DNA of 64,000 nt, taken from the NCBI GenBank assembly GCA_959026725.1, contig CAUFMG010000009.1, forward strand, positions 29,267-93,266, in the 5' to 3' direction. Positions 49,266 through 58,083 of this stretch are shown here, in pieces. Numbering within the stretch: the first letter of the stretch is position 1; each line of letters starts with the position of its first letter. The notes below the pieces were generated by a model. The model saw nothing but the letters and a program-made list of their open reading frames with translations, had not been told where the DNA came from and did not search any database. Origin of the DNA: an uncultured Collinsella sp. (lineage in GTDB: Bacteria; Actinomycetota; Coriobacteriia; Coriobacteriales; Coriobacteriaceae). The position numbers were made by a program, and so were the translations under genes.

Positions 49266-49303
49266 AAATGGAGCCTGTTTTATGGAACAGGCTCCATTTT
49301 TTG
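49266..49303 (+). terminator. Terminator after rpsT
   Basis: A perfect 14-bp stem (49266-49279 with 49286-49299), a 6-base loop and a T6 run. Confidence 0.92.
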
Positions 49304-49314
49304 TACCGCTCGGG

Positions 49315-49320
49315 TAAGAT
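49315..49320 (+). promoter_or_regulatory. Candidate -10 box of lepA
   Basis: TAAGAT lies seven bases before the lepA ATG, so transcription would start at or beside the start codon. The preceding CCGCTCGGGTA is shared with the sequence before the first dnaJ gene (53425). No -35 is evident. Confidence 0.5.
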
Positions 49321-49327
49321 AGTCCGC

Positions 49328-51139
49328 ATGAATACTTCAATTGACATTTCCCACATCCGCAACTTCTCGATCGTTGCGCACATCGACCATGGCAAGTCCA
49401 CGATCAGTGACCGTATCCTCGAGCTTACCCATACCGTCGACGAGCGCGACATGGAGTCGCAGCTACTCGACACCATGGATATCGAGCGCGAGCGCGGCAT
49501 CACGATCAAGTCCAACGCCGTTCGCGTCTCCTACGACGCCGACGATGGCGAGACGTATCAGTTCAACCTGATCGATACACCGGGCCACGTGGACTTTACC
49601 TATGAGGTCTCGCGTTCGCTGGCAGCCTGCGAGGGCGCGGTGCTCGTCGTCGACGCCACGCAGGGTGTCGAGGCGCAGACCGTCTCCAACGCGACGCTCG
49701 CCATGAACGCCAACCTGGATATCGTGCCCGCCATCAACAAGATTGACCTTCCCTCTGCACACCCCGACGAGGTCAAGACCGAGATTGAGGATGACCTGGC
49801 CATTCCTGCCGACGATGCCGTATGCGTATCGGGCAAGACCGGCGAGGGCATTCACGATTTGCTGGAGTCTATCGTCTTCTTGATCTCGCCGCCCAAAGGC
49901 GATGTGAACGCGCCGCTCAAGGCGCTCATCCTGGACTCGTATTTTGATGAGTACCGAGGCGTCGTTGCCACGGTCCGCGTGTTTGACGGCTCCATCAAGA
50001 AGGGCGATACCCTTCGTATGATGCAGGCAGAAGGTGACTTTTTGGTCGATGGCGTGGGCGTCAAGCGTCCCGCCGAGACTCCGGTCGATGCGCTGACGGT
50101 CGGCGAGGTGGGCTACGTGGTCACGGGCCTGAAGGACCCCGAGGCTGTTCGCGTGGGCGACACCCTTACCTGGGCGTCGAATCCCTGCCCCGAGCCGCTT
50201 CCGGGCTACCGCGAGGCCAAGCCCATGGTCTACACGGGCCTGTTCCCGATCGACAACAAGGATTACGAGAACTTGCGCGACGCTCTCGATAAACTGCACG
50301 TCAACGACCCGTCGTTGGTGTGGGAGCCCGAGACCTCGGTGGCGCTCGGCTTTGGTTTCCGCGTGGGCTTCTTGGGCCTGCTACATATGGAGGTCGTTAA
50401 GGAGCGTCTGGAGCGCGAGTTCAATCTGGACCTCATTGCCACGAGCCCTTCGGTGGACTATCACGTCTATAAGACCGACGGTGAGATGATTGATGTCCGC
50501 AGCCCGCAGGATCTGCCCGAGGCTACGCGCATCGAGCGCATCGAGGAGCCTTACCTCAAGGCCAAGATTATCTGCCCGCCCGAGTATACGGGCGCCGTCA
50601 TGCAGCTCGCTATCGAGCACCGCGGCATTACAACCGACATGATCCATCTCACGAGCAAATCGGTCGAGATGCGCTTCGACATGCCGCTCGCGGAGCTCAT
50701 CCTGGACTTCTTTGACCAGCTCAAGAGCCGCACCAAGGGCTATGCCTCGCTCGACTATGAGTTTAACGAGTATCGTCCCTCCGAGCTCGTCAAGCTCGAT
50801 ATCCTGCTTTCGGGCGACGAGGTGGACGCGCTTTCGTTTATCGTGCACAAGGATAAGGCCTATGGCCTGGCCCGTGGCCTGTGCGACAAGCTCAAGGAAA
50901 TCATTCCGCGTCAGCTGTTCGAGGTGCCTATTCAGGGCGCCATCGGCAACAAGATCATCGCCCGCTCCACCGTCAAGGCACGCCGCAAGGATGTTTTGGC
51001 CAAGTGCTATGGTGGCGATATCTCGCGTAAGCGCAAGCTGCTCGAGAAGCAGAAAGAGGGCAAGAAGCGCATGAAAGCCATCGGTTCGGTCGAGGTCCCG
51101 CAGGAGGCCTTTATGGCGATCCTCAAGGTAGACGAGTAA
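49328..51139 (+). CDS. lepA: Elongation factor 4 (LepA)
   Basis: Ribosomal GTPase that can back-translocate or help initiation. The 603-residue product has the G1 motif AHIDHGKST, RGITIKSN, DTPGHVDF and NKIDLPSA. EF-G-like domains follow, then the LepA-specific C-terminal domain (KARRKDVLAKCYGGDISRKRK). The ATG at 49328 gives the normal N-terminus. An upstream in-frame ATG at 49268 lies inside the rpsT terminator. No ribosome-binding site is evident. Confidence 0.97.
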   Translation: MNTSIDISHIRNFSIVAHIDHGKSTISDRILELTHTVDERDMESQLLDTMDIERERGITIKSNAVRVSYDADDGETYQFNLIDTPGHVDFTYEVSRSLAACEGAVLVVDATQGVEAQTVSNATLAMNANLDIVPAINKIDLPSAHPDEVKTEIEDDLAIPADDAVCVSGKTGEGIHDLLESIVFLISPPKGDVNAPLKALILDSYFDEYRGVVATVRVFDGSIKKGDTLRMMQAEGDFLVDGVGVKRPAETPVDALTVGEVGYVVTGLKDPEAVRVGDTLTWASNPCPEPLPGYREAKPMVYTGLFPIDNKDYENLRDALDKLHVNDPSLVWEPETSVALGFGFRVGFLGLLHMEVVKERLEREFNLDLIATSPSVDYHVYKTDGEMIDVRSPQDLPEATRIERIEEPYLKAKIICPPEYTGAVMQLAIEHRGITTDMIHLTSKSVEMRFDMPLAELILDFFDQLKSRTKGYASLDYEFNEYRPSELVKLDILLSGDEVDALSFIVHKDKAYGLARGLCDKLKEIIPRQLFEVPIQGAIGNKIIARSTVKARRKDVLAKCYGGDISRKRKLLEKQKEGKKRMKAIGSVEVPQEAFMAILKVDE

Positions 51140-51143
51140 GTCC

Positions 51144-52187
51144 ATGGCGCTTTCTGAATACAGCAAGCGGTTGCTTGGTGCCTATGCCGAGCAGCCGTTC
51201 CTTATGGCTCCCATGGCGGGCGTAACCGATCCCGCCTATCGCATTATGTGCCGCCGTCGCGGTGCCCATCTTGCCTATAGCGAGATGGTGAGCGTGGCGG
51301 GCCTTGCCTATGCCAGCAATAAGACGTGGCGCCTGGTACTGCCGGCCGATGAGGAGCAGCAGATCTGCGTGCAGCTCTTTGGCTCCAAGCCCGATCAGTT
51401 TGCGAGCGCTGTCGCTGCCGTCGAGGAGCGTGTGGGCGATCGCCTGTCGCTGATCGATATCAACATGGCCTGCCCGGCTCGCAAGGTCGTCACCAAGGGC
51501 GAGGGCTCGGCGCTTATGCGTGCGCCCGAGCTGGCAGAGCAGATCGTCGAGGCGGCGGTGGGTGCGGCGCACGTGCCCGTGACCGTCAAGATTCGCAAGG
51601 GCTTTTATGCCGAGGATCGCAATGCCGCGACATTTGCCCAGATGCTTGAGGGTGCAGGGGCTGCCGCAGTCGCCGTGCATGGTCGCTGTGCCACGCAGCT
51701 CTATACGGGTCAGGCCGATTGGTCGGTCGTCGATGAGGTCGCAGATGCCGTCGAGATTCCTGTGATCGGTTCGGGCGATGTTTTCTCGGCCGAGGATGCC
51801 GCGGAGCATCTGCGCAACTCGGGTGCCAGCGCGGTGTTTATCGCGCGCGGTATCTATGGCAACCCCTGGGTGTTCGGCGATGCCCGCGCCCTTGCACTGG
51901 ACGCCACGCCAGTGCCGTCTCGCTCCTCATGCGAGCGCCTAGACGCCCTGCGTGAGCACCTAACGCTGACGCATGAGCTCCTGCCGCTCATGTCGCGTGC
52001 ACGTACGTACGCAAGCTGGTACTTAAAAGGCATGCCCCATGCTGCCGCTTGGCGTGCCCATGTGGTGCGCTGTTCCACATACGAGGAGTTTATGGCGCTG
52101 GTCGATGAGATCGAGCGCGATGTGGTGGCCTGCGAGGCCGCACTTGCCGCCGGCGAATCGGTGCCCCCTCATCCGCTGGAGGCTTAA
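51144..52187 (+). CDS. dusB: tRNA-dihydrouridine synthase
   Basis: FMN enzyme that reduces uridines in the tRNA D-loop. The 347-residue product has the barrel motifs PFLMAPMAGVTDPAYRI, IDINMACPARKVVTKGEGSAL (catalytic Cys) and AVHGRCATQLYTGQADW. IGSGDVFSAEDA binds the FMN phosphate. It resembles DusB, but the subgroup is inferred. It sits between lepA and hemW, which are adjacent in many bacteria. Confidence 0.9.
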   Translation: MALSEYSKRLLGAYAEQPFLMAPMAGVTDPAYRIMCRRRGAHLAYSEMVSVAGLAYASNKTWRLVLPADEEQQICVQLFGSKPDQFASAVAAVEERVGDRLSLIDINMACPARKVVTKGEGSALMRAPELAEQIVEAAVGAAHVPVTVKIRKGFYAEDRNAATFAQMLEGAGAAAVAVHGRCATQLYTGQADWSVVDEVADAVEIPVIGSGDVFSAEDAAEHLRNSGASAVFIARGIYGNPWVFGDARALALDATPVPSRSSCERLDALREHLTLTHELLPLMSRARTYASWYLKGMPHAAAWRAHVVRCSTYEEFMALVDEIERDVVACEAALAAGESVPPHPLEA

Positions 52188-52189
52188 GG

Positions 52190-53422
52190 GTGGCCGTTAC
52201 CGCGCTGTACGTGCACGTGCCGTTTTGCGCTCAAAAGTGCCGGTACTGCGACTTTGACTCGCGCAGTTTTGCTCCGTGCGACCTGAGCGCTGCGTTCGAT
52301 GCCTATTTTGAGCAGTTGTACGCGCGCCTCGATGCTTTTGGCAAAGCTGGGGCCCTTGACCAGATCCGCACTGTCTATGTTGGCGGCGGTACGCCGTCGT
52401 TGGCGGGGGAGCGCTTGGTGGAGCTGGCGCGGCGTATTCGTGCGTCGTGCGCCCCTGTTGAGTTTACCTGCGAGGCCAATCCTGAGTCGCTGACCGCCGA
52501 GCTTGCCGCTGCGCTTGCCAAGGTTGGTGTCACACGCGTCTCTCTGGGCGTGCAAACGCTCGATAACACCGAACTTACCGCCATCGGCCGTATTCACGAT
52601 GCCGATCGGGCGCTCGCCGCCATCGCGACGGTCAAGAACGCTGGGCTTGACGTGTCGTGCGACCTTATGTGCGGACTTCCCGGGCAGACTGCAGCGAGTT
52701 GGAAGCGCACGCTCGATGGCGTGCTGGCGGCGGCTCCACATCATGTTTCGGTCTACCCGCTCACGCTTGAGGAGGGGACGCCCCTTTATCGCATGGCGTG
52801 CCGCAACGAGTCGCTCGAGCCTGATGAGGATTTTCAGGCCGCCTGCATGGATGTGGCGCGTGAGCATCTGGGTGCGGCCGGTTATCACCCCTATGAGGTG
52901 GCGAGCTACGCGCTCGACGGCCATGAGTGTGCCCATAACATTGCCTACTGGACCGGACGGGGCTACCTGGGCCTGGGTCGTTCTGCCGCGGGCATGCTCG
53001 ACGCCGAGGATTTCGACCGTCTTGCTGGTTTGTTCCCCGGCGTGTCCTCTCGAGGCGATGGGTACCGTGTGCGCTTGGTTCAGCGCGACGATGACGCGAC
53101 GGCGTTTGAGGCTGAATATCTGTCGCAGCGCGAGGCCGCGGCAGAGGACCTGATGCTTGCTTGTCGCATGACGCGCGGTGTTGCGTCCGACCTGTTGATT
53201 CGTGCAGCTTGCGTCATCCCAACGGGCGAGCTGGCAGCTGCCTGCGATCGCGCGCTCGAATTGGGTCTTGCTACTTGGGTGCCCGAGACGCTCGGGGTCC
53301 ATGAGGGACCCTTCACTTCGGCTGACGTCCTCGCGGGCCACGTTCGCGCTCGTCTGGCGCCGACCCACCTGGGCTGGCTCGATGGAAATGTTCTGTTCGA
53401 GCTGTTTTGGGATCTAGCTTAG
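52190..53422 (+). CDS. hemW: Radical SAM protein HemW
   Basis: Radical SAM protein related to HemN that acts as a heme chaperone. The 410-residue product has the 4Fe-4S motif CAQKCRYCDF (C-x3-C-x2-C), VYVGGGTPSL, and SLGVQTLDNTELTAIGR, and it lacks the HemN-specific N-terminus. It starts with GTG two bases after dusB. In many bacteria hrcA-grpE-dnaK follows. Here a dnaJ-like gene comes directly next. Confidence 0.93.
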   Translation: MAVTALYVHVPFCAQKCRYCDFDSRSFAPCDLSAAFDAYFEQLYARLDAFGKAGALDQIRTVYVGGGTPSLAGERLVELARRIRASCAPVEFTCEANPESLTAELAAALAKVGVTRVSLGVQTLDNTELTAIGRIHDADRALAAIATVKNAGLDVSCDLMCGLPGQTAASWKRTLDGVLAAAPHHVSVYPLTLEEGTPLYRMACRNESLEPDEDFQAACMDVAREHLGAAGYHPYEVASYALDGHECAHNIAYWTGRGYLGLGRSAAGMLDAEDFDRLAGLFPGVSSRGDGYRVRLVQRDDDATAFEAEYLSQREAAAEDLMLACRMTRGVASDLLIRAACVIPTGELAAACDRALELGLATWVPETLGVHEGPFTSADVLAGHVRARLAPTHLGWLDGNVLFELFWDLA

Positions 53423-53432
53423 GCCGCTCGGG

Positions 53433-53438
53433 TAGAAT
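53433..53438 (+). promoter_or_regulatory. Possible -10 box before the dnaJ pair
   Basis: TAGAAT in CCGCTCGGGTAGAAT. The same CCGCTCGGGTA block precedes lepA. A TTGGGA upstream is 20 bases away, longer than usual. No CIRCE heat-shock operator is seen. Confidence 0.35.
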
Positions 53439-53480
53439 TACCGGAATATATACGCTGCTGTGAGCAGGAGGTTGCCGCGC

Positions 53481-54584
53481 ATGGCGACGATGAACGAAAA
53501 AGATTACTACGAGATTCTGGGCGTCTCCAAGGACGCCACCTCGCGTGATATTCAAAAGGCCTTTCAGCAAAAGGCCCGCAAGCTCCATCCGGACGTCAAC
53601 AAAGAGCCGGATGCCGAGGAAAAGTTTAAAGAGGTTTCCGAGGCCTACGCCGTGCTTTCGGATGAGCAAAAACGTGCGCGCTACGACGCCATGCGTTCGG
53701 GCAACCCCTTTGCCGGTGCTCCTACGGCTTCGCCCTATGGTGGCGGCTACGCCGGCAACGCGGGCTATGGCAATCCCTTTGAGGGCGGCTTTCCCTTTGG
53801 CGGCGCCTGGGGCCAGCAGCGTCGTGGGCAGGCTGCCTACAATCCCGAGAACGGCGCCAACGTGGTCGTCGATATCAAACTCGACGCCAAGGAGGCCAAG
53901 GGCGGTGCCCGCAAGACCGTCCGCTACACGCGCTTCGATACCTGTAGCAACTGCGGCGGCTCGGGTTCTGTCTCCTCCGAGCATGCCCATACCTGTCCAA
54001 GCTGTGGCGGCCGCGGCCACATCGACGTCGACCTGTCCTTTCTGTTTGGTGCGGGCACGTTCCAGTCGGTCTGCCCCGAGTGCGGTGGTTCCGGTAAGGT
54101 CGTGGCCGACCCCTGCCCTGATTGCGGTGGCAGCGGTCGTACTCGCGTAACCTCCGAGCAGACGATTGAGTTTCCTGCCGGCACGCACGATGGCGACGAG
54201 GTCCGCATTAGCGGCATGGGTCATGCTGGCACCAACGGTGCCGCGGGCGGCGACCTGGTCGGCCGCGCCCATGTTGAGGCCGAGCGCTTGGAAGGCAAAG
54301 CTCGTACCGGTTTTTACCTGATGGGCATCGTGGCGCCGTTTTTGGTACTCTCGGCCATCTCGGGCGTGTTCTCGGCCTTTGCCGTGATGTGCTTTATTCC
54401 GTTTACCATGGGCCTGTTCATGGTGCTTTCGGACGGTGTGCTTCATCGCAGTCTGCTGTGGTGGAAGCGCGGTGCGATGCAGTTTGCCAACGGTTTTGCC
54501 AACGGCTTCATGTTCGCGCTCGTGTCGGTTTGGTTCGCGAGCTGCTCGCAACGGGCCATGCTTTCGCCGTACCAAATGCAATAA
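53481..54584 (+). CDS. Membrane-anchored DnaJ-like cochaperone
   Basis: J-domain protein of 367 residues with an unusual layout. Residues 7-70 form the J-domain with HPD at 36-38. A Gly/Phe-rich linker follows to about 115. CTD1 begins, and a four-repeat zinc finger is complete (C155/C158, C172/C175, C198/C201, C212/C215). After GGDLVGRAHVEAE (257-269) the second substrate domain and dimer tail are replaced by hydrophobic stretches at about 277-318 and 337-355. The ATG at 53481 has AGGAGG ten bases upstream. The next gene is a normal dnaJ. It may recruit DnaK to the membrane, which is inference. Confidence 0.85.
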   Translation: MATMNEKDYYEILGVSKDATSRDIQKAFQQKARKLHPDVNKEPDAEEKFKEVSEAYAVLSDEQKRARYDAMRSGNPFAGAPTASPYGGGYAGNAGYGNPFEGGFPFGGAWGQQRRGQAAYNPENGANVVVDIKLDAKEAKGGARKTVRYTRFDTCSNCGGSGSVSSEHAHTCPSCGGRGHIDVDLSFLFGAGTFQSVCPECGGSGKVVADPCPDCGGSGRTRVTSEQTIEFPAGTHDGDEVRISGMGHAGTNGAAGGDLVGRAHVEAERLEGKARTGFYLMGIVAPFLVLSAISGVFSAFAVMCFIPFTMGLFMVLSDGVLHRSLLWWKRGAMQFANGFANGFMFALVSVWFASCSQRAMLSPYQMQ

Positions 54585-54665
54585 CATCAAACCCTCTGTT
54601 TGCGGCCGGCCCAGCTTGGGTATAGGACGCACTGTGACAATAATGAAAGTCGGAAGGATTCGGTC

Positions 54666-55814
54666 GTGTCGGAAAATAGGGATTACTACGAGGTGCTTGG
54701 CGTCGACAGGGATGCCGACGCGCGGACGATTAAGCGCGCGTTTCTAAAGAAGGCCCGTACCGTACATCCGGACGTTTCGGACGACCCCGAGGCCGAGGCC
54801 AAGTTCAAGGAGCTCAACGAGGCCTATTCCGTTCTTTCCGATGAGCAGAAGCGTGCTAACTACGACCGTTACGGCACCGCCGACGGCCCTGGTGGTTCGG
54901 GTTACGTCGACATTAACGATATCTTTGGTGGCATGGGCATGGACGACTTGTTCTCGTCGTTCTTTGGCGGCGGTGCCGGCGGTGGCGCCCGCAGCCGTCG
55001 TGAGCGTCGTCGCGGACGTGACATGGCCATCTCGCTTTCGGTGACGCTCGAGGAGGCGGCGCTCGGCTGCAAAAAGACGATCAGCTATGACCGCCTTGCT
55101 CCTTGCGAGGACTGCAATGGCACCGGTAGGGCAGAGGGCGCACAGGAAAAGCAGTGTGGCCGCTGCCACGGTACGGGCTACGTCACGACGGTTCAGCGAT
55201 CGTTTTTGGGCCAGGTTCAGTCTTCCTCGCCTTGCCCCGACTGCCATGGCGAGGGCACGGTTATCGACCATCCCTGCGAGACCTGCGACGGTCAAGGCCG
55301 CACGCCTTCGCACGAAAAGATCGACATCGATATTCCCGCCGGCGTTTCGACCGGTCGCCAGCTGCGCGTGAGCGGCTTTGGCGAGGCCGGCCTTCGCGGC
55401 GAGCCTTCGGGCGACCTGATTGTCAACGTGCGCGTTTCCGACCATGAGCGCTTTAAGCGCAACGGGGACGACCTGTACCTGGTGAGCGATATCTCGATTG
55501 CGCAGGCCGCACTCGGCTGCGAGATCGAGGTCGAGGGCATTATGCCCGACGAGGTCGTTAAGGTGACGGTTCCCGCCGGCGCCCAGTACGGCGACACCGT
55601 GAGCGTCAATAATTACGGCATGCCGCGCATTGGCGGTGGCGGTTCGCGTGGCCGCCTGATCGTGCAACTGCGCGTGGTCGTTCCCACCAATCTTTCCAAT
55701 AAGCAGCGCGAGCTGCTCCGTGCTTTTGCCGATGAGATGGGCGATGACGTCGCTTCCGGTAAGAAGTCGGTGACCGACCGTATCAAGAGTGCCCTCGACG
55801 ATATCCTCGATTAA
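54666..55814 (+). CDS. dnaJ: Chaperone protein DnaJ
   Basis: Cochaperone that delivers substrates to DnaK. The 382-residue product has the J-domain with HPD, a Gly-rich region with GGMGMDDLFSSFFGGGAGGG, the four-repeat zinc finger (CEDCNGTG, CGRCHGTG, CPDCHGEG, CETCDGQG), and complete CTD1 and CTD2 plus the C-terminal dimerization tail. It starts with GTG, with GGAAGGA eight bases upstream. It follows the membrane-anchored relative by 81 bases. Confidence 0.96.
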   Translation: MSENRDYYEVLGVDRDADARTIKRAFLKKARTVHPDVSDDPEAEAKFKELNEAYSVLSDEQKRANYDRYGTADGPGGSGYVDINDIFGGMGMDDLFSSFFGGGAGGGARSRRERRRGRDMAISLSVTLEEAALGCKKTISYDRLAPCEDCNGTGRAEGAQEKQCGRCHGTGYVTTVQRSFLGQVQSSSPCPDCHGEGTVIDHPCETCDGQGRTPSHEKIDIDIPAGVSTGRQLRVSGFGEAGLRGEPSGDLIVNVRVSDHERFKRNGDDLYLVSDISIAQAALGCEIEVEGIMPDEVVKVTVPAGAQYGDTVSVNNYGMPRIGGGGSRGRLIVQLRVVVPTNLSNKQRELLRAFADEMGDDVASGKKSVTDRIKSALDDILD

Positions 55815-55823
55815 GGAGCCCGC

Positions 55824-57116
55824 GTGCTCGCACCCCATATTTCCGTCGTCAACCTCGGCTGCCGTGTCAACCGGGTTGAGTCTGACCGTATCACTGCCGA
55901 TCTTATGCGCTTGGGCTTTGCTATTGTGGAGCCCCAGGATGCCGATCTGATCGTCATTAACACTTGTGCCGTTACGGGCGAGGCCGAGGCCAAGACCCGT
56001 AAGGCCGTCCGTCATGCGCTGGCCCATCCAAACGAGCCCTATGTGGTCGTGACCGGATGCGTGGCCAATTTGCATCCCGAGGAGCTGTCGGAGCTTTCGG
56101 ATCGCGTGATTGCCGAGCCGTCCAAGATAGATGTCGCCGAACGTGTATGCGAGGTGCTGGGTGTTGAGTCCGATAGCGTTCCCGCCTGCAGCGATGGCGA
56201 GGTGGTCGATGCGCTCGGTCGCTCTCGCCTGGGCGTGAAGATTCAGGATGGCTGCAACCATCGCTGCACCTATTGCATTGTGTGGAAGGCGCGCGGCCCC
56301 GAGCGCTCCGTGCCCGTCGAGTCCGTGCTCGAGCAAGTTCGCGAGGCCCAGGAGGCCGGCGTGCCCGAGGTGGTGCTGACCGGTGTGAACCTGGGTGCCT
56401 ACGATGGCAAGAGCGCGACCGACGAGCACGTCGAAATCGATGAGCTGCTCGTGGCCATCATGGAGCGCACGTCTATTCCGCATGTGCGCATTTCCTCGGT
56501 CGAGCCCATGGATATCTCCGAGCGCCTTCTTAAGGTTATGGCGCGCTACCCGCAGCGTATCGCCCCGTTTTTGCACCTGCCCGTGCAGTCCGGCTGCACG
56601 GCGACCCTGCATCGCATGGGCCGTCCCTATAGCGCCGAAGCCTTTGAGGACACGGAGCGTATGATTCGCGCCAACTTGCCCCAGGCGTCCCTTTCGTGCG
56701 ATGTCATCGTCGGTTTTCCTGGTGAGACGGACGAGGAGTTCGAGGAGTCGCTGGCGCTGTGCCGCCGTGTGGGTTTCTCGCGTATGCACGTGTTTCGCTA
56801 CAGCAAGCGTCCCGGTACCCTTGCTGCCGACATGCCCGACCAGGTGACACCCGAGGTTATGGCCGAGCGCAGCCGCCGTATGCGGGCCGCCGCACAGGAG
56901 CTCGCTATTGCCGACGCTCGTCGTCGCGTGGGCACGGTCGAGCGTGCCGTGCTCGAGTATGGTGACAACCTGACGCTCGGCTCGTTCCATCATGCCCGTC
57001 TTGACGATACCTGTGGACTTACAGCCCCGTGCCTGCTCGATGTTGCTATCATCGGAGTCGATGATTCCGGCTTGGTCCATGCACGCAGGGAGGTTCATGG
57101 AAGCCTCGAAGATTAG
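55824..57116 (+). CDS. mtaB: tRNA t6A37 methylthiotransferase MtaB
   Basis: Radical SAM enzyme that adds a methylthio group to t6A37 of tRNAs reading ANN codons. The 430-residue product has the N-terminal UPF0004 domain (NLGCRVNRVESD, NTCAVTGEAEAKTRK, VVTGCVANL), the radical SAM motif CNHRCTYC, PVQSGCTATLHRMGRPYS and a short C-terminal TRAM-like region. It starts with GTG, and its last 20 bases overlap phoH. It follows dnaJ as in other Gram-positives, but prmA and rsmE, often in between, are absent. Confidence 0.93.
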   Translation: MLAPHISVVNLGCRVNRVESDRITADLMRLGFAIVEPQDADLIVINTCAVTGEAEAKTRKAVRHALAHPNEPYVVVTGCVANLHPEELSELSDRVIAEPSKIDVAERVCEVLGVESDSVPACSDGEVVDALGRSRLGVKIQDGCNHRCTYCIVWKARGPERSVPVESVLEQVREAQEAGVPEVVLTGVNLGAYDGKSATDEHVEIDELLVAIMERTSIPHVRISSVEPMDISERLLKVMARYPQRIAPFLHLPVQSGCTATLHRMGRPYSAEAFEDTERMIRANLPQASLSCDVIVGFPGETDEEFEESLALCRRVGFSRMHVFRYSKRPGTLAADMPDQVTPEVMAERSRRMRAAAQELAIADARRRVGTVERAVLEYGDNLTLGSFHHARLDDTCGLTAPCLLDVAIIGVDDSGLVHARREVHGSLED

Positions 57117-58083
57117 ACTTACCGTTCCCGAGGGAATTGATCCCTCGTGCGTTTTGGGCGCCGGCGACGGCGTCCTTCGCGTGCTCGAGAGCTTGGTTCG
57201 CGCTCACGTGGTCGCCCGTGGCGATAGCATCGCCGTGAGCGGCGACCCGGACGAGGTCGAACTCGTGGTGCGTTTTTTCGAACATGCCTTTCGTGAGGCT
57301 GCTGCCGGGCGCACGCTTTCTGCCGACGATGTCTCGCGCTGTCTGGCCGTTCTGCGCGACGGTGAGCACGAGGCTACGTCGCTTCGCGATGACGTGCTGC
57401 TTTCGTATCGCGGCCGTGTCATTCGTCCCAAGACGCTCGGGCAAAAGCGCTATGTGGATGCCATTCGCTTGCATACCATCACCTTTGGTTTGGGTCCTGC
57501 CGGTACCGGTAAGACCTATCTGGCCATGGCGCTCGCCGTTGCCGCGCTCAAGCGTCACGAGGTGGGCCGTCTGATCTTGACGCGTCCGGTTGTCGAGGCG
57601 GGGGAGAATCTGGGCTTTTTGCCCGGTACTCTTGAGGAAAAGATCGATCCCTACATGCGTCCGCTCTACGACGCCCTTTTTGACATGATGGATCGCGAGC
57701 GCACCGATGAGCTTATGGAGCGCGGCGTGATCGAGATCGCCCCGCTTGCCTACATGCGCGGCCGCACGCTGAGCGATGCCTTCGTGGTGCTCGACGAGGC
57801 GCAAAATACCACGCCCGAGCAGATGAAGATGTTCCTGACGCGCTTGGGCTTTAACTCTAAGTTCGTGATTACCGGCGACCTGAGCCAGCGTGACCTGGTG
57901 GGTCGTCGTGGTGGCTTGACGGATGTCGAGAAGATTTTGGGCCGTGTTGACGATGTGGCGTTTGCGCACCTGGAGCGCGCCGACGTGGTGCGCCATGCCC
58001 TGGTGGGTCGTATCGTCGAGGCATATGAAGCTTATGATGACGTGCGCGAGCAGCGCCCGCGCGACCGAAAGGAGTCCCGTTGA
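57097..58083 (+). CDS. phoH: PhoH-like ATPase
   Basis: P-loop ATPase of the PhoH family, often linked to ybeY and RNA metabolism. The 328-residue product has an N-terminal KH-like region, the Walker A GPAGTGKTYLAM, Walker B VVLDEAQN and the sensor ITGDLSQRDL. The ATG at 57097 has AGGGAGG upstream and overlaps mtaB. An in-frame ATG at 56992 lies deep inside mtaB and is rejected. The phoH-ybeY-dgkA-era-recO order is standard. Confidence 0.94.
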   Translation: MEASKIRLTVPEGIDPSCVLGAGDGVLRVLESLVRAHVVARGDSIAVSGDPDEVELVVRFFEHAFREAAAGRTLSADDVSRCLAVLRDGEHEATSLRDDVLLSYRGRVIRPKTLGQKRYVDAIRLHTITFGLGPAGTGKTYLAMALAVAALKRHEVGRLILTRPVVEAGENLGFLPGTLEEKIDPYMRPLYDALFDMMDRERTDELMERGVIEIAPLAYMRGRTLSDAFVVLDEAQNTTPEQMKMFLTRLGFNSKFVITGDLSQRDLVGRRGGLTDVEKILGRVDDVAFAHLERADVVRHALVGRIVEAYEAYDDVREQRPRDRKESR

